Source of the DNA: Burhinus oedicnemus
Taxonomy: Eukaryota; Chordata; Aves; Charadriiformes; Burhinidae
Length of the DNA stretch: 64,000 nucleotides
Reading direction: 5' to 3'
Assembly (NCBI GenBank): GCA_008921705.1
Contig: VFFE01006040.1
Coordinates: 670,963-734,962 of the forward strand
Shown here: positions 12,540-23,773 of the stretch, piece after piece
Numbering within the stretch: position 1 is the first letter of the stretch
How the letters are laid out: each line of letters starts with the position of its first letter
Notes under the pieces: model-generated
Databases searched by the model: none
Seen by the model: the letters and a program-made list of their open reading frames with translations, nothing else
What the model was told of the DNA's origin: nothing
Position numbers and translations under genes: made by a program

Positions 12540-12780
12540 ACATTGCAAAATGGGTGGTACTTGAATTTATCCATTCATCATAAATATTGATTACTTGCAT
12601 AGTAAGTGATAAATCAAAATGCAGTAATCGCTAAATCAAAGATTTATATGAGTAAAGAGCAGCAAAGCAATTAATCAATTCCCTGTATAGCCAATGATTA
12701 ATTAGGTTCCAGTCTGAAAGTATAGAGGCTGGTTTACAATTAAGACTATTAGAGATAGGCTTTATATATTTTTTTCCCTA
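12540..12780. promoter_or_regulatory. Candidate conserved non-coding element block D
   Basis: Very AT-rich with clustered homeodomain-type words: ttaatcaatt at 12670-12679, gattaattagg at about 12696-12706, and taaatcaaa twice (about 12611 and 12631). No coding frame. Regulatory role is inferred. Confidence 0.3.
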
Positions 12781-13970
12781 AACATCCTGTTCTTGGAAAG
12801 GAGATAAGTTGACCCCAAACAAACAATGCTCTGAGAAGGATCAGATGATACAGTTGTGTGTTTACATTCAAGGCTCTCAGGTCCTAGAAACACAGATCAT
12901 AGAAGACGGAAGCAGAAGCATGTTGCTAAAAAAATCTCATAGTCAGACTCTTCACTCTGCCTAGCCTTGCTCCGTTCCACAGCTCAGAATAGACACTCAC
13001 CCCAATGTATGGGATTTGGGAGCTAAAGCCATCAGAGAAACCCTCTCAGGGCAGCATGGATTCTGGTGGCTGTCTCTAACCAGTGTCTGTTAAAGAACTG
13101 CCAGGAGCCGACATGGATCCAGGTTACTTCTGACACCCCAGATACAGCAGAGTTTGCAAGTGCCACCAGCCCTTGTTGCAAGCAGCCCCAGCCCCCTCAG
13201 ACAGAGAGGTTCTGGGCACCTCCCTGCCAGCATCACACAGGCAGAGGGTAAAGCTGGAAGCATCACAAAGCGCTACACTCCTTCCCGTTGCAGAGGAAAG
13301 TGTGTCCTGCTGAGCCCTGGGGAGTACCAGCTGCAGCATCCCAGTGGTGGGTCCCGCCTGGTCCAGCCTGCAGTTACTGGTGACAGCGACTAGGACAGCA
13401 TCCAGGGCAAACCACAGGCTGTTCTACACATCCGTTACACAAAGTCACAGCGAGCAGATACCAACAGGGTTACCATCACTCCCTGACCTAGATCACAGGG
13501 GAAACTTTTGGCATGTCCCATCTCCATGCTTTGATGTGACCCATGCAGGATTCAGTTTTGAGTCAGCAGCACTGCTCCAGTCTGTTGAGCTGGAAGAACT
13601 GGGGCTGACATGGGATCAGCTGTGGAGCTCAGCAGAACTGGCACAAGACAAATATTTGTTCCCAAATTCTCCTACCAGCAAGAGCTCCTCCTTATGCCAG
13701 CCAGCTGTTTGGCAAGAGCTGTTTCCTGCTCTTATTCATTGTAATGCCTTAGCCAGGCCAGCTCTTGAGCCTGGGAGAGAGCAGCATTAGCACCATGCGA
13801 CAGCTATTTCATCCCCCTCCCTTCTTCCAGAGAACTGAAGAACAGGCCTGAGAGCAGCTAAAAATGGGAGAAGAGCAACAGGACATGCTACTCTGGCTCA
13901 AGGCACACCCTTAGTTCAGAAGGATGAAGCCCCAGCTCATGCAAAATGCTCTTTTTTTGGCTTGCTGCAG
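12781..13970. other. Non-coding stretch; 148-codon chance frame
   Basis: The plus frame 13344-13790 is one of the longest outside CR1, but it has no signal peptide, membrane segment or recognised motif and begins inside GC-rich non-repetitive DNA. I treat it as chance. A strong acceptor-like polypyrimidine tract ends at 13970. Confidence 0.5.
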
Positions 13971-14074
13971 CATCGCTACAACATAAATTCAGTGGCTGCT
14001 GGCTGTCGGCAGCAACCATCACACATCTGCATGACAGATGTATCAAGCTGTATCTTACCACTGCTCATACACAG
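13971..14074 (+). other. Exon-shaped segment (104 nt) between strong splice sites
   Basis: Upstream, 13950-13970 reads as a T-rich polypyrimidine tract ending in tgctgcag, a strong acceptor. Downstream, acacag followed by gtgagc at 14075 fits the donor consensus. Two of the three forward frames are open across all 104 nt. It could be an exon of a lncRNA or of an unrecognised coding gene, or a chance pairing of splice signals; the protein sequence in either frame is not familiar. Confidence 0.2.
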
Positions 14075-15269
14075 GTGAGCAAGAAGAGTTAGACCTGAAA
14101 GGGATGCTATCAAGGAAGGAAAAGTGCCTCGTACAGGAGAAACAGGTATTTTTCCTGGTCTGTCTTTTCACCCCAGTGTTTTTTAGGGTGCTGATTTCAC
14201 CTCCCTTCCCTAGGAGGAGATGATAGGAATGCAGATACATAGGTATCTCCAAGCCTTGTGTACTTTGGCTGAGAGGCACTAGCCGGAGCCTCCTTCACCT
14301 GCACTGCAAATTACTCTGGATAAGTCTTTTTGTATGATGTGCATATTGAAAATGCAGAGGTCATGAGACTGCAGCCTCACCTGTGCACCTTTCTGAGGCT
14401 CTCCACACATCCAGCTAAGCCAGGTGAGAGCTCTGGGTCTGCATGCAGAGGTAGTGACAAGTTCCCAGCTCATTAGTTTACTCATCCAAAAAATGCAGTT
14501 AAGGGTTACTCAGACAGCTCCAGATAAAAAAAACTTTATCCAATATCTTTTAGGAAAAAGTCCAATCATTTTGTTTGACATTTTGAAAATGAAATGTTAC
14601 AGCTCCATATTTCAACAGGAAGGTTTTGAGACCAAATTTGCTCAAACTCAGGCTTTTTATATATAGATGTATACATTTTTTTCGAACAGAACAAAACAAC
14701 ATGTTTTGCATAATTCAAAGTGATAGTTTTCAGAAGAGATGACAGTGGTGAGAGCTCTTTCAGAAGAAAACTTGCTTCATGTTCTCTTAAAATGGTGAAC
14801 AAGCTGAAAAAATTAAGTATTCACACATCTCTATAGCACCAACTGCACAGTGCAGTTTGGGCCCAGGCAGAGGTACGTTAGAAATATCTCCTACTCAGCA
14901 ATTGATTTTTGATCCTTCTTCACCTCTGTGTATAATAACAGGACAAGGCGCGAGAGCATTATGTGGCTAATGGCAGGTACTTTGCAAAGAGGTAGCAGTG
15001 AAACATCCTTTCTGCATAGCATTGCCTGCAAATGCTCTTTTTGACCTCGTTTTGCCTCAACGCCTGCACTACTCTCTCTGAATTTGGCTGCCTACCTTAC
15101 TCTCAAGCCTCTTGTCTCTACTTATTTGGGTTAAGCATAGGACACGTGGACAAAATAACCAGAGCAACGCCAAAGCTGTAAGCCAACCCTGTGTGTTCTG
15201 AAAACAGTAGAGAAAAAGAACACTTTTTTGGTGGGGAGAGAGGGAAAGGAAAGGGGGAGCTGGGATAAG
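14075..15269. other. Non-coding stretch, nothing specific
   Basis: Moderately AT-rich DNA. No supported gene or transposon. Around 14455-14500 a few words vaguely recall MIR but not enough for a call. Confidence 0.55.
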
Positions 15270-15440
15270 GAATCAGCTAATTAGCCTCATCTACATTTCA
15301 GCTACATGGTTCACGGGTACTAAATCATTCCTGACATATTTAGGTTGCCATTTATTACCAAAATTATTCAATGTGAATTTTGCCATTTAGGACGTGTTAA
15401 GAAAAATACTTATGCCTTCAGAGTGACTCCAGCTCTGATC
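15270..15440. promoter_or_regulatory. Candidate conserved non-coding element block E
   Basis: Contains the palindromic homeodomain-type word ctaattag at 15277-15284, then an AT-rich run with taaatcattcc and ttattaccaaaattattc. No coding frame; regulatory role inferred from motif content. Confidence 0.25.
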
Positions 15441-16403
15441 CCTTCTGACATAATGGCACCAGTGGGCCACAGTTTAAGTGCACATGTGCCTGCCCGCAGT
15501 AGCAACCCAGGCACACAGCTGGATGCACAGCTGTAATGGACAGGACTGCAGGGCTGGGTTCAGAGCTAGAGACTGGGGTGCTCAGAGTGACTTCTTAGTC
15601 AAAAAAACCCCCACATCTCCACCATCCCCCACAAAGCTACAAATTAATATCTCCAGATACAATAACCTCAGCATTCTGTTCAGACTGAATATTTTGCACA
15701 CAGAAAATCTTAACTTAAAACTTAGTCTTGAAACTATACAATCACAGTGGACACATAGCCTTATGACAAAGGATACATATAAATATCCACACATACACAC
15801 ACCTCACATGACTATTAAACTGCCTTATATTTTTAGTTAACTTTTCATTGATGGGTTGCCCACATTATTTTGAGTCACAGCTCTGCCCCTCAAAAAAACA
15901 TTAACTCAAACCCTTACTATGCCCCTGAAGGAGAGAACTTACAGAGCCACTCAGCAAAAAGGACATCCTAGAGAGTAATTAAATTTGGAAAGGTGAGTGT
16001 ATAAGTCACATCCCTGCAGCTTGTCACCCACCTGAGCCTCTTGCTCCAGCTCCGCATTTCAAATCCCAGCCCTAGAAAAGCCTCCCATCCTTTCAGGTGA
16101 AATCACTAGTCTGGATTATCACACCCCACCCTCCACCCCAAGCCTGAACACTTAGGGATACCAGTGTCAAAAGTGCAGGGAGAGTTCAGCTGGTTTATAT
16201 GAGCCAGCCTTGGAAGCAGCACAGCTGTACACTGTATTTGCATTAGGTTATTATCTCTGCTCAGATCATCACTAGCCTAGCAATCCTGCCTCTGATCATC
16301 AGTACCATCAGCTTCTCTCTTTTCTGCTGTACTCTTGTTTTTCTAATGGAGAAATGAGATTTATCACACTGTGTGTAACTGTGTGTGTTTACATCTGTAG
16401 GTC

Positions 16404-16500
16404 CCCATTTAATAACTTTAAGATGCAATGGCTAATTTCAAAGAAAATTTGACGGAGTAACTGAGGTCTCAGAGATATGAAGTTCACACAGCTTTTATGA
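16404..16500 (-). mobile_element. Possible MIR-like relic, antisense
   Basis: The order ccccatttaataac, gtaactgaggtctcagag, gaagttcacacagc resembles the antisense MIR head (cccatttta..., aactgaggctcagag, ...cacacagc). The copy is very degraded and could be coincidence. Confidence 0.3.
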
Positions 16501-16792
16501 AAATAGATTCCTGGATAGAGGAAACTGGTCTTATTAATGTCTCCCACAGAGAAAATGCTAATAAACTCACCCTTTATTAGACATTAGAGAGTCAATGTAG
16601 AAAATAAATGCTGGAATCCCAGCTCACCAGTCCTGCGGAAAAATTTGTATAATCTGGATTTAGTTTGCTTTGGGCCACTGCAGCCAAAGATAACTCTAAA
16701 AAATTAAGAGTTGCCTGTACATTCTCTTATAACTTAGTAAACAAAGCCCACTCTACATTTGAGGTGAAATTCCCCACATTAGTGACAGGCTG

Positions 16793-16832
16793 AATATGAT
16801 ATATTAATGATATATTTAATGATATATTTTTA
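16793..16832 (+). repeat. Short AT-rich tandem repeat (about 3 x 12-13 bp)
   Basis: Three successive units of the form aatgatatatt(t), the first differing slightly. The run ends in a T stretch. Confidence 0.75.
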
Positions 16833-19154
16833 GCTGGCCAGTTCCTTTGCCACTGAAAATCAGCATGAGTTCACAGGCATGAATAAAGCAAAGCTGATTT
16901 TCACCACTTTACTCCTTATTATTGTTGAGAACATATTAATTCCTGCATCTCTGAGTTCAAAGAGGAAAACAAAAATAGCATTTTTCATTAAAAAAAGTCA
17001 AAGTGGGAGAGGTTTGTTGGCAAGATGTTTCCAGTGAATGGGTCTTGATTTTGCAACTGGCTTCCAACTGAGTCCAAGGCAGTCTGAATTTGACTTTCAG
17101 GCTATCAGCTGAGCTATTTTCCCAGGCATTTGAAACAGATGAGGCATAACAGCAGTTTTTCCCTTAGCCAGGGCCAGTTTCCTATCAAAGGTGCAAATTC
17201 AGATTTATCTACTACAAGAAGCTTAATAAAAAACACCCTTTTCCCCCTCCCCCAGTCATTGGTTATCATAAACAAATCCCTCAGCAGAAGCTAAAAAGAA
17301 GATACTTTGAGGTTAAAAGCAGCCTTTAAAAGAAAATGATGTTGTACATCATCCCAAAATTTAATATGACTTTATGCACAATAGTAATGTGCCTGGTAAT
17401 GCAAAGATTTTTCTAAAGTAGCTTAATAACAATCCAATATTCTCTTCCTTAAAAAATGAAAATGTATGTCAAAAAGGGATCTAATGTAGCTGCATCTTGT
17501 ATCCATTGATGGAGAGAGCTGATTTACATAGATAGCATTTAACATACTATCATCATTATCCTATCAGTCTTCTGTCTAATCTGGAAGCCTTGAGACAGAG
17601 TTCTCAATGTTCTCTGAGGTAAAAAAAATACCAACCAAAATGATGGTAAAGGGGGAGAAAAAAATCAGCGAGGGACAGATGAATATCAAATCAGATGAGA
17701 TAAAAATGGGATTTTTTTTTTTAGCCAGCATAGTATGAGCTTAAAATGCTGAAAAGTGGATAAAACAAATAATGTTCAAGATTGTAGCATACGGTACCAC
17801 AATGATGAGGAATAAAAGTGAGAATTATGTTAATAGTTGGGTCCGTGTGTGCTTGTGGAGACTGCTCATAGATTGCTTGTGATGGCTTGAAGGATACAGA
17901 TAGATAACATGGATCTTTGAAATCCAAATGGTATATAATATTAATTTCCTTTCCCTCTTACCCCATTTTGCATGAATGTAACGCTTGTGGAGGATGTAAG
18001 CACCTGAAGGAGGCCTTCCACTGTGAGCGGGATGGGGTCATATGAAAACCTAGACAGGGTGAGACTGTCCCCACTGAAGTCAGTGAGGTTTTGCACTTTT
18101 TGGACCAAGTTTTCATTAAATTGCTCATCTTCAGTGCAAGTGTGTGGTTACGGCAACATCTCCTACCCCTTGCTCTCCTCTCCCACGTTCATCGCCTTTC
18201 TTTAAACTCAGCAAACCCACCAGTGCCTGCACCTTTCCCAGCCACGGTTCTCTATCTGCAGTGCGAAGAGCTTCCCCAAAGCCCCACAAACTGCCCCATC
18301 AGCAGGCAGGACCAGGTCTGCAGGTCCTCCTGCTGCAATTGCCATGCACACTTCCCACTGCCACCACAGGACCATGGTTTTAAGGATGGAAGAGAAGAAA
18401 CAGCATTTCTGTTTGTCCAAAAACCTTTTCTTTCGAAAACAAGGCAACTAAGCAGGCGGCAGCTCAGAAAGGCATGTGAGGAGATCGGGGCAGGGCTCAG
18501 GTCAGCAGGTTAGTGCATCAAAAACAGCAGAAGAGAGCCAGCAGCCAAGGAAACCATGCGGGCTCCCATGTGAGGTGACATTACGGCCCTGCGGCTCCCT
18601 TTGCTGCACTCTGCACCTTTAAACTCTTATTGAGTGGGCTTAACTACAGGCACAAGAGCAAGGCCAGTGCTCAGCTGTGATGCTGAGCTGTATCCAGGAG
18701 CCATCTGACTTCGCTCTTCTCCTTACAGCTCTCTTACAGCACTTCTGTTGTGGGGTGGTACCCCTCTATCCATGCATCACCCAGGATGTAGGGCAGCGGT
18801 TCATTTAGCACTGAGCTATAGGGGCTGCAGCATCCTATTAGCATCCCACTCATGTGATGCTCCTGCTCTGGGTCCATGGTGGCGACACGGTTGTGCAGAC
18901 CTTTCTCCACACCTTTCTGCATTGAACTGGACGGGGTACGTGACTGCTACTCACTCCACAGCATAAGAGAACGTGGGTTTTCCTTATAGTCTTATAGAGA
19001 CTGTTACAGCCTAACCACTGGGTCATCCCACCTCTCCCGCCGGTCCTTTGGCTTATGGCGACTTGTTTGCCTGTTTGACAGATTGGTTCCCTCAGTCCAA
19101 ACTAAACAACTTGCATGATGTAAGGATGTGGTCACCCTCTTTGTCTGAGAAGGC

Positions 19155-19280
19155 ATGGCAGGAATTCCCGAAGAGGAAGAGCCGCAGGCACTGATCCAAA
19201 TCTGCCTCGAGCACGTGGAGTTCGGCAGATTTCAGTGTCATTTGGATCAGGTCCTTCAAGAGAAGAAGGAGAAACAATAA
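19155..19280 (+). other. Micro-ORF of 41 codons, uncertain
   Basis: An ATG with G at -3 and G at +4 opens a 41-codon frame ending TAA at 19278-19280. It is glutamate/glutamine-rich with leucines spaced in a helix-like way (begins MAGIPEEEEPQ, ends QEKKEKQ). A TGA lies three codons upstream in the same frame, so the frame is bounded. The DNA here has more CpG (ttcccg, ctcgag, cacgtgg, ttcggc) than its surroundings. A minus-strand frame (19092-19352) also stays open across it, so strand preference is not clear. I recognise no family. Chance is the default explanation. Confidence 0.15.
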
Positions 19281-20610
19281 TACCTCCAGCAGAAAGCAAG
19301 CATTTACTGTTGCCTGCATCCCACTCACCATATAGATCTCTCCCAGGACCATGACCTAGCCTTGCTCATAGGAGGACGATGCACAAAATCCCGACTGATG
19401 GCCATTACCCAGAGCGAGCACAGGGAATTGGAGGGCACTAAAGGAAATGGAACACCCCTCCAGTGCTGTCTGTACCACACATGTCCCCATGTCATGCGGC
19501 TGCTCAGCCCTCCATTTAATGCTGCATCTGCCCCTGCATAAAAGCAAGTATGACGCAATATAAAGCCTGGTCTTGTCACTGCACCTAATTATGAAGAAGA
19601 ATAGAGCAAATTTTACCCTTACATGGACATGGAGTGCCAAAGCCACGCTGCTACTGGCGGAGTTCCCCTGTGGTTGCAACTATAGGGCACCCAGCAGGGA
19701 TTTAATCCTGTTGTAAGCAGCATTATCTTGAGCTCAGATATTTGTTCTGGGCTTCACAGGGTTAGCAGTAGGGATCAGTCGTGCTCCCAAAACCTAGTGG
19801 CTTTCAAGGTGGAATGTGATCATTTATAAAAGGGATTATATGCCATTGTTTGCAACCACAAAGCACTGGACTCAGTGACTCAGGAGGTGCCTTGCAGTCT
19901 TTTGCTGCTGTGTTGCTAATTGAAAGAAAAGCTGCTGGTTCCCCTATCCTCAACATTTATCATACACAAATCTCTTGGAGATCTTGCAGAAGGTTTCTGT
20001 GGGAGCCCAAGGATCCTGCAACATGAAAACTCTTTCTGAATTCTAACTCATATTTACTTGTCTCAGTTTCCTATTTTTTTCAGAAGTGGAGAAAAAATTG
20101 GGACCATAAAAGAGTGAGTTGTAACATTATTTTTCATAAACACACCTCAGTTCACCTGCTTGATATTGTCCTTCTCAAGCACATGCAATGTGATCAACAG
20201 AGCTCATAGCAGTGCAGCAGACAGGAGACAAAATGTCTGGATCTCTGACTAACAAGAGCCACTCTCCTCGCACCTAATCGAGACCCAGGCTTAAAAAATA
20301 TGTCCTAGAAAATAAGTTGCACAGAGTGAGTTGCCTGGAGCGGATGAGAGAAAGAAAAAATGAGATGGAGAAACTCTGGCAAATGTTTTCTAACCAACCA
20401 TGGGGTTAAATGGGCTTAATGAAACTCTAAAGAGGAAAGTTTTGTTGAGGAGAAATAGATGCATGGATATGACCACCTTTTGGATGAGTAGGTACTTCTT
20501 TGGTATGAAGAGGCTCTGCCTGATTTATTTGCCTCCATTGGTCTGTGGGACTGTGAGAGAAAAAGTTGACGGGCACCATGTCCATTTGTGCCAGTCAGGC
20601 TCATGTGTTC
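19281..20610. other. Non-coding stretch left of CR1
   Basis: No gene or RNA supported. The minus frames 19325-19579 and 19356-19679 overlap each other in different phases. The right end abuts the 3' end of the minus-strand CR1. Confidence 0.55.
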
Positions 20611-20711
20611 TAGAATCACAGAATCGCATAGGTTGGAAAAGACCTAAAAGATCACCAAGTCCAACACTTAACCTAGCACTGCCAAGTCCACCACTAAATC
20701 ATGTCCCACAT

Positions 20712-21660
20712 CTACATGTCTTTTAAATACTCCCAGGGATTGTTCCAATGCTTGACAACCCTTTTGGTGAAGAAATTTTTCCTAATATCCAATCTAAACC
20801 CCCCCTGGTGCAACTTGAGGCCATTTCCTCTTGTCCTATCACTTGTTACTCGGGAGAAGAGACTGACCCCCACCCCTCTATAACCTCCTTTCAGGTAGTT
20901 GTAGAGAGTGATAAGGTCTCCCCACAGCCTCCTTTTCTCCAGACTAAACAACCCCAGTTCCCTCAGCCACTCCTCATAAGACATGTTCTTCAGACCCCTC
21001 ACCAGCTTCCTTCCCCTTCTCTGAACACGCTCCAGCACCTCAATGTCTTTCTTGTAGTGAGGGGCCCAAAACTGAACACAATATTCAAGGTGGGGCCTCA
21101 CCAATGCTGAGTACAGGGGGATGCTCACTTCCCTAGTCCTGCTCACCACACTATTCCTGATACAGGCCAGCATGCTGTTGGCCACCTTGGCCACCTGGGC
21201 ACACTGCTGGCTCATATTCAGCTGGCTGTCAACCAACACCCCCAGGTCCTTTTCTGCCAGGCAGCTCTCCAGCCACTCTTCCCCAAGCCTGGAGGGCTGC
21301 ATGGGGTTGTTGTGACTCAAGTGCGGGACCCGGCACTTGGCCTTGTTGAACCTTATACCACTGGCCTCGGCCCATCGATCCAGCCTGTCCAGATTCCTCT
21401 GTAGAGCCTTCCTACCCTCAAGCAGATCAACACTCCCGCTTAATTTGGTGTCATCTGCAAACTTACTGAGGGTGCGCTCAATCCCCTCGTCCAGGTCATC
21501 AGTAAAGATATTAAACAAGGCTGGCCCCAAAACTGAGCCCTGGGGAACACCACTTAAGACCTGCCGCCAACTGGATTTAACACCATTCACCACAACTCTC
21601 TGGGCTCGGCCATCCGGCCAGTTTTTAATCCAGCGAAGAGTACACCTGTCTAAGCCATTC
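20712..21660 (-). pseudogene. CR1 reverse transcriptase remnant
   Basis: A 293-codon open frame (21593 down to 20712) covers the second half of the CR1 reverse transcriptase and its C-terminal region; the same frame extends a further ~20 codons upstream to the deletion junction. Visible hallmarks are the QGSVLGP block soon after the start, the catalytic FADD motif (CR1 form of YxDD) in [10 protein letters not shown], and the late [19 protein letters not shown] and [13 protein letters not shown] blocks. The N-terminal fingers and first catalytic aspartate are absent because of the internal deletion, so it cannot be an active RT. Near the C-terminus the frame jumps from KHWNN directly to PWEYLKDM, consistent with a second small deletion of the usual linker. 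Dead copy. Confidence 0.9.
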
Positions 21661-22345
21661 TTCTTGCGTTGCCTGCCCCTTCTTCCAAAGGTGGTAAACT
21701 CTCCTTTTTTCCCTGAGTCCCAGCAAAAGTTCCCTGTTCAGCCAGGCCGGTCATCTTCCCCGCCGGTTCGTCTTACAATGCATGGTGACAGCCTGCTCCT
21801 GCGCCTCTAAGACTTCCTTCTTGAAGAATATCCAGCCTTCCTGGACAGCTTTGCCCTTCAGAACTGTCTCCCAAGGGACTCTCTCAACAAGTGTCCTGAA
21901 CACGTTGAAGTCTGCCTTCCAGAAGTCCATGGTAGTGGTTTTGCTGGCCCCTGTCCTTACTTCACCAAGAATCGAGAACTCTATCATTTCATGGTTGCTA
22001 AGCCCAAGACGGCCTCCGACCACCACATCACCCACCAGACCTTCTCTGTTTGTAAGCAGCAGGTCTAGCAAGGCACCTCCCCTGGTAGGCTTCACTTACC
22101 AGTTGTGTCAGGAAGTTATCTTCCACACACTCCAGGAATCGCCTAGACTGTTTCCTCTCTGCTGTGTTGTATTTCCAGCAGATGTCTGGTAAGTTGAAGT
22201 CCCCCATTAGGACAAAGGCTGGGGATTGTGAGACTTCTGTTAGCCGCTTGTAGAATACTTCATCTGTTGCTTCATCCTGATTGGGTGGTCTATAACAGAC
22301 TCCCAACAGGATAGCTGCCTTGTTGGCCTTCCCCAGGTTAAACCT
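21661..22345 (-). pseudogene. CR1 endonuclease C-terminal remnant, frameshifted
   Basis: Two overlapping minus frames carry successive parts of the CR1 apurinic-like endonuclease. The first (to 22028) has GVCYRPPNQDE and LMGDFNLPDICW, the conserved GDFN block of the APE-type nuclease fold, then KQSRRFLECVEDNFLTQLV. Near 22095 the homology moves to another frame (22095 to 21751) with TRGGALLDLLLTNREGLVG and the SNHEMIEF block that holds the catalytic histidine motif. That frame ends at a TGA about 21766, after which homology continues for ~35 codons to the deletion junction. At least one frameshift and one nonsense codon make it non-functional. Confidence 0.88.
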
Positions 22346-23773
22346 GGGCCAGAACTGCGTGACTCTCGGCAAAACCCAGCCATCTGAAAAACTAGGCTCT
22401 GGAAACTTTCCATAAAAGGGAAACATCCGCAAACCTTCTGAAAGTCTCTGACAGCATCACATTATAGAAACAGGGATCTGTCAGTTTTTCTGTTAGCTAG
22501 GTAAGGTTCTTGTGCGACCTCCATTCCTGGGTCATCTCAGTAACTTAAGATCTTTTATACTTTTTATGTTCTTGGGGCCAGATCTACATGACAGAATGTA
22601 TCTGATTAAAATCAAGAGAATATAACTGATTCCTTGACTGAAATGGTCTCCACACAGTCTTTGCTTGTATTTCTTCTAAAGTCACATTTGCTGGAATTTT
22701 GCAAAATGCAACCAGAATCCCCCAAAACAGAGCACAAACACATGCACCCAAATAGATATATGACCCCTTCACCTTGTGTTCCCACATGGCAGTACTTACA
22801 GTTGCCACTATGCCACTGCACTGGCTCTTATAAATGATTCTGCCACCCCACACTGTGATTAAGTATTGCTGTTATAAACCAGGTACCTCTCATGTTAATA
22901 ACAACATCTGTTAACTAGCAAATTGCTCATTAACCAAGAGTAGCAGTGGATTTCACCAGATTACAGCTCTGCAGGTCTTTTACAAAACAGCTATCAACAA
23001 AATGTTGTGCCTTTTTTATTCTTCAAAGATTCAAAGTAATTTTCTTTTTAATACTGAGTTTCTTAAAGCAGTGGTTATCCCATATACTTTAGTATTATGT
23101 AAAAGCATTGTAACATGATATTTAAAAAGGACAGGTACTTTCCCTTACTATTTTACAGAATAAAGTGTCTTTTCTATATGCCATCTTTGAATGGATTCTT
23201 GAACAATACACCAAAACTTAGCTATAAACACACTACTGTCATATAATAGACTCTATACTTTACAATACCTACAGGGATTCACTTTTTAAAGTCTATAACT
23301 TACAGTAGCCTTTTTATATGAGTGACTGAATCATATAAAAATAAAAATTGATAAAAAATAGTAATAAATCTGGATTTTATATCATGCACTGAGCAAAGTC
23401 TAAATTAAACTACTGTATTAAACCTTCTATGAAGTAGACCTAATTAATTAAAAACACCAGGGTTAAGCAATTTAGCCATCAATCTCTTAGCTTAAGTGGG
23501 GGATGAGGTACATATGGTAGCTTACTGAGGAAGAAAAATGAAAGACCTGTTCTCTCCAGACTCACATTGACATGATCTAGGGGAGGTTAAATATGAGTTG
23601 CTATTCCCAGGGAGACTTCTCCTACAGTTCCTCCAGCAAGATGACTTTCCCAAAGCCCTCGGCAAGTTGGAATGTGTCACTTATCTCCTGCTTCCAGAAG
23701 AGCAAGTGGAACAAAGCAGGCTCGCAACGCCTTTCTGAAGGAGTCAGATGTTGATTGAAATAGCAGTGGTGCC
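22346..23773. other. AT-rich non-coding stretch right of CR1
   Basis: AT-rich sequence from about 22.9 to 23.5 kb with many TTTA/TATAA words and no coding frame. 22346-22440 may still belong to the CR1 5' end but I cannot match it. Confidence 0.5.

Larger units (their letters stand above)
15441..19154. other. Non-coding stretch with AT tandem repeat
   Basis: AT-rich in 16.3-17.9 kb and GC-richer after 18 kb. Holds the short AT tandem repeat at 16793-16832, a possible worn MIR at 16404-16500 and a T11 run at 17712-17722. The 140-codon plus frame 18091-18513 overlaps shorter frames in other phases and shows no domain, so I leave it as chance. Confidence 0.55.
20611..22345 (-). mobile_element. 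CR1 LINE, internally deleted copy
   Basis: The 3' end lies on the left: plus-strand tagaatcacagaatcgcata at 20611-20630 is the reverse complement of the CR1 terminal octamer region, followed by the typical ggttggaaaagacct word. Reading leftward on the minus strand, the copy carries the C-terminal part of the CR1 endonuclease, then joins abruptly near 21655-21667 to the late reverse transcriptase domain, so the early RT region is missing. The 5' boundary is soft: clear CR1 similarity fades near 22345, while an open frame continues to 22432. CR1 normally makes no target-site duplication and none is seen. Confidence 0.93.

Noticed and set aside
13344..13790. 148-codon plus-strand ORF
   Set aside because: No domain, signal or membrane segment, no start context of note, and sits in unremarkable DNA. 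Length is within what chance gives across 64 kb.
20748..21810. Plus-strand ORFs of 120, 64 and 157 codons
   Set aside because: They are antisense shadows of the minus-strand CR1 reverse transcriptase.
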